This document shows, piece by piece, positions 56,530 to 64,000 of a stretch of DNA of 64,000 nt. The notes under the pieces were generated by a model. That model saw only the letters and a program-made list of their open reading frames with translations, ran no database searches and was not told the DNA's origin. This DNA comes from CAVVXN01 sp963772585 (GTDB lineage: Bacteria; Planctomycetota; PLA2; JAEUHO01), in the NCBI GenBank assembly GCA_963772585.1, contig CAVYXV010000002.1, positions 496,001-560,000 of the forward strand. The letters run 5' to 3'. Each line of letters begins with the position of its first letter. The stretch's first letter is position 1. The position numbers and the translations under genes are program-made.

Positions 56530-57429
56530 ATGCTTCGTGGCGTCGGCACCCTGGCACTCGCGGGCTTCTTGCTGGGGATCGCCGCGTGCGGCCCGGGCGG
56601 GGACGGGGACGGGCCGCCGCTCGTTTCCCCGCACGTGGTCGCCTTCTCCCCCAGCGTCGTCCCCTACGACTTCACGGACGGGTCGCAGGCGCCGCGCTAC
56701 ACGGATGGGTCACTGACGGTGAACACCGATCCGTCCCACCCCGGCCACATCGGCATCTTCTTCGACGCCCTCGTTCCCATCGTGCCCTCCTCGTTCTACG
56801 TCGGAGGAGACCCCTACCTGGGGCTGGATCTCGACGCCCTGCGGGTCCTGATGGCAGTCCCCGGGAGCGGCCTCGTCCCCCTGCCCGTGGAGGCGGAATT
56901 CGCCGCGCACCACATCCTGCTCACTCCCGTGACCATGCCGCTCGCTCCCGGGCAGTACACGATCGTCGTGGGTACGGGCGGGCGCGGCACGAACGGCTTT
57001 CCCGTCGCCCCCGCTCCCGTGTACCACACCTTCTTCGTGGACTCGGATCCCCTGGGACCCTACGTCATGAAGACCGTTCCGGCCCCGGACGAGTTCACGC
57101 CGGCGACCAACCGCGACGTGCTCGTGCACTTCACGGAGGGGATCGACGGGACGAGCGTCGAAGCGTCGTCGATCCAGGCCGTGCACCTGGGCGCGCTGCA
57201 GGCCACGCCCATCGCGACAGCCGTGGGCTATCCGAGGATGCAGACCGAGATCGACGGCTCCACGCTGCCCAGCAACGGACACGTCCTCGTCTGGCGCGCG
57301 CGGGACCCTCTCCCGACGAGCGGATCGATCGAGGTGACGGTCAGCGGTGCCGGCGCGCCGGGCCTGCGGGATCTCAACGGGATTCCCCTGGCGGCACCGT
57401 ACACGTTTCGGTTCCGCGTTTCGCCGTAG
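56530..57429 (+). CDS. Lipoprotein with bacterial Ig-like (Big_5 type) domain
   Basis: Protein of 299 aa with lipobox IAAC (GFLLGIAACGPGG). Residues 35-165 form a beta region. From ~175 there is a Big_5-like segment (VMKTVPAPDEFTPATNRDVL, VHFTEGIDGTSVEASSI), ending in LNGIPLAAPYTFRFRVSP. Such domains are common in exported surface proteins. GGAGG lies 10 bases before ATG 56530. It is divergent from the ECF fusion at 56391, sharing a 138-bp promoter region. Confidence 0.75.
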   Translation: MLRGVGTLALAGFLLGIAACGPGGDGDGPPLVSPHVVAFSPSVVPYDFTDGSQAPRYTDGSLTVNTDPSHPGHIGIFFDALVPIVPSSFYVGGDPYLGLDLDALRVLMAVPGSGLVPLPVEAEFAAHHILLTPVTMPLAPGQYTIVVGTGGRGTNGFPVAPAPVYHTFFVDSDPLGPYVMKTVPAPDEFTPATNRDVLVHFTEGIDGTSVEASSIQAVHLGALQATPIATAVGYPRMQTEIDGSTLPSNGHVLVWRARDPLPTSGSIEVTVSGAGAPGLRDLNGIPLAAPYTFRFRVSP

Positions 57430-57457
57430 ACCGGCACGCGAGGGTGCGGAGGTTCGG

Positions 57458-59482
57458 CTACTTCCAGGCGTCCGGGCGGACGCGGCGCCAGTAGGCGGCG
57501 GCCCGGGTGGCATCGTCGGCGAGAGGGCTCTCCGGGAAGTCGCGGGCGCAGCGCTCGAAGGTGGCCACGGCGATGCGCAGGACCTCGTGGAAACGATCCT
57601 TCTCGCTCCACTTCGACCACCCCTCGGGCGTTTGTGGTGGCGCGCGGAACGGCCGGAACTCCGCGAGCTTGCGATACGCCATGGCCTCGGAGAACACGAC
57701 GCGGTCCATGGCCGGGTAGGACGGGAAGTCGCGTTCGATCCGATCGAACAGTGCCAGCGCGCGGAGCAAGGAGAGGCTCCGGGTCTCGTACCTCGTCTGG
57801 GCCGTGAGGCGCGCCGCGGGATCGGCGTCCTCGACGAGGCCCTTCCCGAGCAACCACCGGTGATAGACGCTCACCTGGGCGTAGGCGGGGAAGAGGACGC
57901 GGGGCTCGTGGTAGAAGACGGCGGCCTGCTGGTAGAGCAGGTCGGCCCTGGCGACGCCCTTCGCCCGGTCCGTCCGGCGCTCGAGCTCGGCGAGCGTCTC
58001 CCACAGCCGGAACTGCCGCGCGAACCGCGCCGTGTGGGGAGCCAGCACCGCGTCGGGCGGGTCGAGGCGCGGCTCGTCCTTCGAGGGAAGCAAGGCGTAC
58101 CTCGGCCAGGCACCGCCGACCTGCTGCGCCGTGGCGGCGTCGGCGAACGCATCGTCGCGGATCCCCAGGGTGGGATCGTACCGGCGGAGAGGATCGTCGG
58201 GCGGCAGCGGTGAGAGCCCCGAGTCGAGCGCCTTGGGCGGCGCCTGACCGGATCGTCGGCGCCACGCGGCGGCGATCTGCCCCTCCGGCTCCGCGGTGGC
58301 GATCCGCGCTACCTCGACGGTCGCGCGCTCGAAGCCCTGCTCGGAAGCCACCCGGCGAAGGAACATGGTCTGGAGCAGGGCCCGGTTGAACCCTCCCACG
58401 TCACGGTCGTCGATCAACCGCAGGATGTCCGCGACCGGCAGGCGGAGCTCGCAGAGGCGGATCAACCCGTCGATGGCCCCGTGCGTCACGTCCTGATCGG
58501 GCAGCGTGCTGGATCGGAGGTACCAGCGCCCCGCATCGAGAAGCCGGCCGTCCGATTGGTACCGTCTGGCGATCCTCAGCGCGACGTCGTCCGATCCGGG
58601 ATGGCCGGGGTAGCGGCGGAGCCACGCCTGCTCCAGGTCCAGGGCCAGCGCCGCGGAGTAGCGGGGATGGCCGGTCCAGCCGAGCATGTGCACGTCGTAC
58701 GGCGTGGTCATGAAGTAGGGAAAACGATCGAGCACCTCCAGCGCGTGGTAGCTGCGCAGGACCCCACGAATGCCGGGTTCGCCGCCGAGGGCGAGCTCCT
58801 CCAGCCGCCAGGCCCGATCGACGAGGCGGTGGACGCGAGCGGGAGAGGGCGTCTCGGCGAGGCGGTGGAACGCGGCGAGGGCGTCCGGCTCGCCGGAGAA
58901 GGCCAGCGCCACGAGGGCGTCCTCCGCATCCTCGGCGTCGTCCGAGGCGGCCACCTCCTTGAGCCAGGGCTCCCCGACGGCCGGCGGAAGACGGAGCGCG
59001 GCCAGGAAGATCAGGTTCTGGCGGGTGATCCCGTTGTCGGCCTGGTCGAAGGTCCGCTGGAGAACCCGAGCCTCGTCCTCGGGAGCGGGCGGCGCCTCCG
59101 GGTTGAGCCAGAGCCGTCGGTGGGCATAGAGGGTCTCCATCCACCCCCGCGCCACGGAGAGCGGAACCACCCGCACATCGCCGTGGCGTAGGATCCGGGG
59201 TTCCCTGGGCGCCGCCCGCCCCCGAAGCACGGCGGCCGGCGAGAAGGGCTCGTCCCCACCCGGCCCGACCTCCTCGGGCGGGACATCCCGCGGCGGTCCT
59301 TCGTCGGGCCCCCGAGGACCGCGCGGATCACCGCGCCCGTCGGGAGCGATCGCGGGTGCCGCCGACCCGGTGAACGGCGCGGACGAGGTCGTCCAGGTGA
59401 GGGCCGTCTCGACGGCGAACGCGGCAGCGAGCAGCACCGCTCCCAGCAGGATCCACGTTCGCCGGTCGAATCTCCGCACCAA
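57458..59482 (-). CDS. Membrane-anchored helical repeat protein
   Basis: Predicted 674 aa. It has an N-terminal anchor (TWILLGAVLLAAAFAVETAL), a Pro/Gly-rich linker (residues 40-90), then a long alpha-helical body with TPR-like pairs (GSDDVALRIARRYQSDGRLL, ATFERCARDFPESPLADDAT). The last motif resembles the tol-pal/outer-membrane-assembly type TPR that senses chain ends of residues D/E-SPLAD. It is probably a periplasmic scaffold; the partner is unknown. It ends 28 bases from the opposing lipoprotein gene. Confidence 0.7.
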   Translation of the reverse strand: MVRRFDRRTWILLGAVLLAAAFAVETALTWTTSSAPFTGSAAPAIAPDGRGDPRGPRGPDEGPPRDVPPEEVGPGGDEPFSPAAVLRGRAAPREPRILRHGDVRVVPLSVARGWMETLYAHRRLWLNPEAPPAPEDEARVLQRTFDQADNGITRQNLIFLAALRLPPAVGEPWLKEVAASDDAEDAEDALVALAFSGEPDALAAFHRLAETPSPARVHRLVDRAWRLEELALGGEPGIRGVLRSYHALEVLDRFPYFMTTPYDVHMLGWTGHPRYSAALALDLEQAWLRRYPGHPGSDDVALRIARRYQSDGRLLDAGRWYLRSSTLPDQDVTHGAIDGLIRLCELRLPVADILRLIDDRDVGGFNRALLQTMFLRRVASEQGFERATVEVARIATAEPEGQIAAAWRRRSGQAPPKALDSGLSPLPPDDPLRRYDPTLGIRDDAFADAATAQQVGGAWPRYALLPSKDEPRLDPPDAVLAPHTARFARQFRLWETLAELERRTDRAKGVARADLLYQQAAVFYHEPRVLFPAYAQVSVYHRWLLGKGLVEDADPAARLTAQTRYETRSLSLLRALALFDRIERDFPSYPAMDRVVFSEAMAYRKLAEFRPFRAPPQTPEGWSKWSEKDRFHEVLRIAVATFERCARDFPESPLADDATRAAAYWRRVRPDAWK

Positions 59483-59724
59483 CGGCCCCCCTTCTTCCCC
59501 CCTTGTTGGATTCGGACCGAGGCGGGCTCGACTTCAACCCGGTGGGCACTCCCCCGAACGAGGGCATCGACCCGGTCGGACGCGACGGCCCTCCGGCGCG
59601 AGGCGCGCGACGGGACAGCCGGACGTCGCCGCCGACGAGACACCGAGACGTCGGCCCGTCTCCGCAAGCTCCGCCCGCGTCTCGATTCGGCGTCGTAGAG
59701 GGGGCCCGCGACCCCGTCGCCGCC

Positions 59725-61476
59725 TCACGGCTCCGGCGGGGGATCGGCGACCAACTCGACGCGGCCGTCGCCGACGCGAACGCGGAGCGTGCAGTCCTCC
59801 AGCGTGTGCGTCCGGTGCGCGATGACGAAGACGGTCCGGCCCTCCATCAGCCGTTCGACCGCGGCCATCACCGCGCCCTCCGTTCCGGCGTCGAGCGCGC
59901 TGGTCGGCTCGTCGAGGAGGAGGACCGGCGCGTCGCGGAGAAACGCCCGGGCCAAGGCGATGCGCTGGCGTTCGCCCCCCGAGAGCGTGGCTCCCCCCTC
60001 GCCCACCTGCGTGTCCAGGCCTTCCGGCAGCGCATCGACGAACCCCGCGGCGGCGTGCTCCAGCGCGCGACGGATGGCGCTCTCGGAGGCGTCCGGCCGG
60101 CCGTAGGCGACGTTCTCGCGGATGGACGCGGCGAACAGCACGCTGTCCTGGAGCACGATGGCGAACTGCCGCCTCAGGTCCGCGACGCGCAGGTCGCGCA
60201 GGTCGGTGCCGTCGAGGAGGATCCGGCCCGCCGTCGGATCCTGGAACCGCGGCAGCAGGGCGAGCAGCGTGCTCTTGCCCGATCCCGTCTGCCCGACGAC
60301 GCCGACCCTGGCTCCCGCGGGAACCTCCAGATCCACGCCTTCGAACACGGGTTGGGCCCCGCCCTCGTACGTGAACGCCACGTTCTCGAAGCGGAAGGCC
60401 CCGCGGGCGCGGTCGAGGGGCCGGGCGCCGGGGCGATCCGTCACGCTCGGCGGCTCGTCCAACAGCGCGAAGATCCGCGCCGCGCTCGCGAGCGCCTGCT
60501 GCATCGTCGCCACGCGGGTTCCGATCTCCCGCAGCGGGAGAAACAGCTGCGACAGGTAGGCGAGGATCATCACCAGTTCGCCCAGCGTGATCCTGCCGCC
60601 CTGGACGTGACGAGCGCCGATGTAGAGGATCACCGCGGCCGCGATGCCGTTCGTGATGCCCACCAGGAAGTCGAACGTCGAGTGCGCGAACACCGCCTTC
60701 ATGGCGGCGCGCGCCCCCGCACGGGCGCGGACGACGTATCGCTCCCTCTCCCGGTGCTCCTGACCGAACGCCTGGACCACCGGCAACCCCCCGAGCGCCT
60801 GCTGCGCGACCGACATGGCCGCGCTCTCCTGCTCCCTCACGGCCGACCACCCCCGTCGGAGGCGGCGCCGGAAGAGCTCGGTCAGGCCGAACAGGAGCGG
60901 GCCGCCCAGGAGGGCAACGGCGGCGAGCAGGCCGTCGAGCCGGGCGACCGCGACCACGAGGACGAGGACCTTCACGAGGGCCGTCGCGAACGGGATCGCC
61001 CCCTGGACGGCGACAGCCTGGATCGAGGTGGCGTCGAACTGCAGGCGGTAGATGGAGTCGGCCGTGCCGCGGCGGGCGTGGAAGCCGGGATCGAGCCGCT
61101 GGAGATGCTCGAAGAGGCGGCTTCGGAACCCGACCATCAGGCGCTGCCCGATCCAGGTCTCGAGGAGCCACGACGCCATCGCCTGGGCCTGGATCAGCAC
61201 CGCGACGACGGCGACCATGGCGGCGCAGACGAGGAGCAGCCGGGTGGGTTCGGCTTCGAGGGACGCGGGCAGCAGACGCGAGAGGATGGGGGGAAACGGC
61301 ACGCGCCCCAGCACGTGGTCCACCACGACCTTGATCGGGACGGGAAGGAGGAGCGCGAGCGGAGCGCCGATCAGGCTCACACCGAAGAGCAGCGCCATCC
61401 AGCCCGCGTTCGAACGGGCCTCGTGGAAAAGGCGTCGGAAGAGGTGCCAGTCGCCGTAGCGCTCTCGGGCTCTCAT
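59725..61476 (-). CDS. ABC exporter, fused permease-ATPase
   Basis: Type IV (MsbA-like) half-transporter of 583 aa. Six membrane spans lie in residues 25-300 (LLFGVSLIGAPLALLLPVPI, LLLVCAAMVAVVAVLI, ALVKVLVLVVAVARLDGLLA). The ATPase domain has Walker A VGQTGSGKSTLL, Q-loop IVLQDSVLF, signature LSGGERQRIALARAF, Walker B VLLLDEPTSALD and H-loop IAHRTHTL. The start MRARERYGDWHLF at 61476 is chosen over a much longer open frame with non-coding composition. The substrate is unknown (lipid, peptide or drug), and it probably acts as a homodimer. Confidence 0.9.
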   Translation of the reverse strand: MRARERYGDWHLFRRLFHEARSNAGWMALLFGVSLIGAPLALLLPVPIKVVVDHVLGRVPFPPILSRLLPASLEAEPTRLLLVCAAMVAVVAVLIQAQAMASWLLETWIGQRLMVGFRSRLFEHLQRLDPGFHARRGTADSIYRLQFDATSIQAVAVQGAIPFATALVKVLVLVVAVARLDGLLAAVALLGGPLLFGLTELFRRRLRRGWSAVREQESAAMSVAQQALGGLPVVQAFGQEHRERERYVVRARAGARAAMKAVFAHSTFDFLVGITNGIAAAVILYIGARHVQGGRITLGELVMILAYLSQLFLPLREIGTRVATMQQALASAARIFALLDEPPSVTDRPGARPLDRARGAFRFENVAFTYEGGAQPVFEGVDLEVPAGARVGVVGQTGSGKSTLLALLPRFQDPTAGRILLDGTDLRDLRVADLRRQFAIVLQDSVLFAASIRENVAYGRPDASESAIRRALEHAAAGFVDALPEGLDTQVGEGGATLSGGERQRIALARAFLRDAPVLLLDEPTSALDAGTEGAVMAAVERLMEGRTVFVIAHRTHTLEDCTLRVRVGDGRVELVADPPPEP

Positions 61477-61599
61477 GGAGGCGGGGATGGTATCCCCGGA
61501 CGCGGTCCCCGGGGCCTCGTGCTTGCGTCCCTTCCGGGGCGGACGTAGACTCCTCGCTCGACGACGACCAGCGGCCCGAGGCCGGAAAGGAGGCGTGTG

Positions 61600-61814
61600 A
61601 TGTCGAGTGCTCTTCCGCTCCACCGCGCCGACGCGCCTCGGAGCTCGGTCGGCTAGCCGGCGCGACCCCTCTTTCGCGCCGCCCTCCCCCCTTCGTCGCC
61701 CGCGGTCCGTCCGTGCCGACCGAAAGGAGCGCCATGTCCGTTCGCGATCCCGCCCCCGTTCCCTCTCGCCCCCTCTCCCGGAGTCCCCGCCTTGAACAAG
61801 ACCCGCCGACATGA
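61600..61814 (+). other. Two short leader-like frames with strong ribosome sites
   Basis: ATG 61600 (AAAGGAGG 7 bases upstream) opens an 18-codon frame ending at 61656. ATG 61734 (AAAGGAG 4 bases upstream) opens a 26-codon Pro/Arg/Ser-rich frame ending at 61814, 20 bases inside the RIO-like kinase gene but in another frame. They could be leader peptides that couple translation to the kinase, or one may mark the original start of a frameshifted gene. The rest of 61477-61790 contains no other gene. Confidence 0.35.
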
Positions 61815-62601
61815 CCTCTCCGACGCCTTCGACCCCACGTTCACGGGGGGGCGCCAGGAGAAGGAGTGGATCCTCCGTTCCCTCTCCCATTTCTACGTGG
61901 ACGAGTGGTTCACCGACCTGCTCTACCGCGTGAAGGGTGGCAAGGAGGCCACCGTCTACTGCTGCCGCGCCCACCCGGGCACCGGCCTCGACCTGATCGC
62001 CGCGAAGGTCTATCGCCCGCGCGTGTTCCGGGCCATGAAGAACGACGCCCTCTACAAGACCGGGCGCCTGATCCAGTCCCGGGAAGGCAAGTACCCCGAC
62101 TCGAGGACCGAGCGCGCGCTGAAGAAGCGCTCCTCCTACGGCCGCCGGCTCGACGCCGCCGCGTGGTGCCAGTACGAGGTCGAGATGCTCGATACCCTCT
62201 TCGCCGCGGGCGTCGAGGTCCCGCGCGTGCTCGCCAGTTCGGAGAACGCCATCCTGATGGAGTTCGTGGGCGACGAACGCCAGGGCGCGCCCGTCCTCCA
62301 GTCGGTGGACCTCGAGCCCGCGGCGGCGAATGCCCTCCTCGATCGGCTGCTGGACGACGTCCGGGCGATGCTCGGCTGCTACGTCGTCCACGCCGACCTC
62401 TCGCCGTACAACGTCCTCCTGTGGGGAGACGAGATCCGCATCATCGACCTGCCGCAGGCCGTGGACGCGATCCGCCACCCGCGCGCGTTCGAGCTCTTCT
62501 GCCGCGACGTCGATCGGCTCGTCGCGTGGTTTGTCCGCCGGGGCGTGCCCGCGGACCCCATGGAGGTCGCGACGCGGCTGTGGCGGGAAGCGTATGGATG
62601 A
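61792..62601 (+). CDS. RIO-type serine kinase
   Basis: Protein of 269 aa resembling bacterial RIO1/RIO3-like kinases. The ATP loop region is LYRVKGGKEATVYCCRA, the catalytic Lys lies in DLIAAKVYRPR, and the flexible loop is NDALYKTGRLI. The catalytic Asp and Asn are in YVVHADLSPYNVLLWGD, with the metal Asp in IRIIDLPQAVDA. Bacterial RIO proteins have unclear targets; archaeal and eukaryotic ones act in ribosome maturation. The start is uncertain: TTG at 61792 is the first possible one in frame and has no ribosome site of its own, while an overlapping leader frame with a strong site starts at 61734. Confidence 0.88.
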   Translation: MNKTRRHDLSDAFDPTFTGGRQEKEWILRSLSHFYVDEWFTDLLYRVKGGKEATVYCCRAHPGTGLDLIAAKVYRPRVFRAMKNDALYKTGRLIQSREGKYPDSRTERALKKRSSYGRRLDAAAWCQYEVEMLDTLFAAGVEVPRVLASSENAILMEFVGDERQGAPVLQSVDLEPAAANALLDRLLDDVRAMLGCYVVHADLSPYNVLLWGDEIRIIDLPQAVDAIRHPRAFELFCRDVDRLVAWFVRRGVPADPMEVATRLWREAYG

Positions 62602-62619
62602 GGACGCGGGGCGATACGG

Positions 62620-63615
62620 TCAGTCCGTGACGACGGTCCCCATGCGGACGACCTCGAAGTCGCTGCCCTTCACGGACTTCAGGCCGTTCAGGTCGTCGTC
62701 GTCCCACCGCGCGTCGGGCGCTCCGGACACGTACCAGTCGCTGCCGTTGTCGGCGAGGATCATGCCGTAGCGCTTCAGCGCGAGCAGCACGACGCGGGCC
62801 TGGGGGCCGTAGGGCGTCGTGTCGAAGGACGCCACGAGGCGGACCCGCATGCCCATCGGCGGAAGGGAGGGATCGTCGCTCGTGCTGGCGTAGTGCCTGG
62901 CGGGGGCGACGTATCCACGCCGCGTCCGGGAGCACGTGAACCGCAAGGCGTGGCCGATCTCGCCCTGCTCGACGACCTCGTCGTAGCGAACGAGGCCGGG
63001 GAGGATCGGAAGGCCCGCGGCGTCGGCGGAGGTCCAGCCGGCGGGGCGGGGCACGTTCGTCCTCAGGTCGAAGATCGCGCCGCTGCCCGCGGTCCACCCG
63101 CCCATGCCGTCGGGGTGGGCATCGAAACACTCGTAGAGGTAGTCGTTGTCCCGATCCAGCACGAGGAGATGGCGGTCCCCGGTCGCGTCCGCTCCTCCCT
63201 CGATCGGCGCGTCGGGAGGGATCGGATACGGCCCCGGATCGCTTTCGGGGCCGTAGGTGAACGCGATGTCCACGTAGGGCTGACCGCTCGCCACCACGAC
63301 GTAGGGGATGCCGAAGGGTCCGCCGTTCCAATCCGCTCCGAAGTCCGGGTGTATGGGATCGTCCGCGCCGATCGACGCGAGGAAGACGTCGCTCGACGGA
63401 TCCACCGGCTGCTGGTCCACCCGCTGGTTCCACGCGTTGTCGGCCGGGAAGAGACGGTAGCCGTTCAGGCTCGCGTTCGCGCCCAGGTCGGGCACCGGCC
63501 CGTCGGACGGGGGAGGGCTTTCGGCGGAGGGCGTACCCCCACCCCCGCAGGCGACGAAAAGAAGGGCGAGGGCGAGCATGGCGAGGCGTGTCGTCGCGCG
63601 CGCGGCGAGCGGCAT
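62620..63615 (-). CDS. Hypothetical lipoprotein
   Basis: Lipoprotein of 331 aa; MPLAARATTRLAMLALALLF is followed by the lipobox FVAC and a Gly/Ser-rich linker. The body reads YRLFPADNAWNQRVDQQPVD, GPFGIPYVVVASGQPYVDIA, RHLLVLDRDNDYLYECFDAH and LPGLVRYDEVVEQGEIGHAL, ending in RYGMILADNGSDWYVSGAPD. I have seen this pattern in uncharacterised exported proteins of actinobacteria and planctomycetes, but know no function. The start at 63615 is the one giving the signal peptide. Confidence 0.75.
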   Translation of the reverse strand: MPLAARATTRLAMLALALLFVACGGGGTPSAESPPPSDGPVPDLGANASLNGYRLFPADNAWNQRVDQQPVDPSSDVFLASIGADDPIHPDFGADWNGGPFGIPYVVVASGQPYVDIAFTYGPESDPGPYPIPPDAPIEGGADATGDRHLLVLDRDNDYLYECFDAHPDGMGGWTAGSGAIFDLRTNVPRPAGWTSADAAGLPILPGLVRYDEVVEQGEIGHALRFTCSRTRRGYVAPARHYASTSDDPSLPPMGMRVRLVASFDTTPYGPQARVVLLALKRYGMILADNGSDWYVSGAPDARWDDDDLNGLKSVKGSDFEVVRMGTVVTD

Positions 63616-63716
63616 GGCGTGGCTCCATCCCCGCGACCCGCCGCCCCCGCGGGTCGCCTGCATTGGAACCCGGAAGGCGGCCCGGGGGAAGTGGGGACTC
63701 CCGACCCGAGCCCCGA

Positions 63717-64000
63717 TCAGGCGAAGCGCCACAGCAGCAGCCACGTGCGGTAGCGGAAGACCACCGCGCCGTCACGGGCCTCCCGGTCGAAGAGGGCCTT
63801 CAAGGCCCGTTCGAAGCCCTCCCGGTCCGCGATGCCGTGGATCACGTAGCTGCTGCTGTTCGCCCGGCCGAGGAGAGCGCGCCAGTCCAACCGCTGGGCG
63901 TTGTCGAACTCGCGCTCCCGGACGTCCCGGCACGCTCCCGAGGTCCGGATCCATGCGGTGTGGTCGCTGGCGCCGTGCTGCGACGCCCGGACCTCGTCGT
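63717..64000 (-). CDS. Methyltransferase C-terminal part, cut by window edge
   Basis: Minus-strand reading from the edge gives 94 codons to the stop at 63717. It contains REREFDNAQRLDWRALLGRA, NSSSYVIHG, an ERALKALFDREA helix and a beta end (VVFRYRTWLLLWRFA). This is the typical C-terminus of class I SAM-dependent methyltransferases of the type whose tail reads LLGR..S.SY. The SAM-binding part lies right of the window, so substrate and family cannot be told. Confidence 0.6.
   Translation of the reverse strand, partial: DEVRASQHGASDHTAWIRTSGACRDVREREFDNAQRLDWRALLGRANSSSYVIHGIADREGFERALKALFDREARDGAVVFRYRTWLLLWRFA

Overview
The window is about 64 kb of very GC-rich bacterial DNA. It carries no rRNA, tRNA or CRISPR array that I can recognise. 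The gene style is large secreted or lipid-anchored proteins of unknown function, ECF sigma factors fused to a membrane segment and carboxypeptidase-regulatory-like beta repeats, jacalin-like and HEAT-repeat exported proteins, a FAS1-SOUL fusion and a RIO-like kinase. This fits a Planctomycetota-type genome best, but that is inference from gene content and no marker gene proves it. Several genes are broken by frameshifts, so either real decay or assembly error is present.

Bases 1-18500 are a stack of mobile elements. An IS21 (istA-istB) enters at the left edge. Next is an IS66 copy whose tnpC is split by a recombinase-in-trio (RIT) element: three overlapping tyrosine recombinases with 33-bp inverted ends and a 6-bp repeated target, ACGGGC. 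Removing the RIT element restores the tnpC frame exactly. Two exported proteins follow, one of them glycine-rich and PGRS-like. Then comes an IS3-type element (11014-16733) flanked by 17-bp direct repeats. Its orfB is split by a 4281-bp TG...CA transposon (11325-15605) with a 5-bp target duplication, CTCCA. That transposon encodes a Mu/TniA-like DDE transposase, a TniB/ExeA-like ATPase, a RepA/DnaB-like ATPase and a zinc-ribbon/HTH protein.

Bases 16750-28000 hold scattered phage debris: a PD-(D/E)XK nuclease tail, a Sak4-like ATPase fused to an integrase, a 5'-truncated terminase, an HNH nuclease and an IS66 relic. Mixed in are the first ECF-membrane-repeat fusion and small hypothetical genes.

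Bases 28000-46500 hold ordinary cargo: an M23 peptidase, a jacalin-like protein, a FAS1-SOUL protein, a HEAT protein, a MarR-controlled DevBCA-like export operon, lipoproteins and an M64 peptidase. Between these genes sit four copies of an undescribed non-coding element of 406-433 bp. It has matching terminal inverted repeats and an internal 14-bp tandem repeat whose copy number (2, 3, 2, 4) accounts for the length differences. Bases 46450-56400 carry two more ECF-membrane-repeat fusions and a broken relative lacking the sigma part. The right end holds an Ig-like lipoprotein, a membrane-anchored TPR-like protein, an ABC exporter, a RIO-like kinase, a lipoprotein and the end of a methyltransferase gene.
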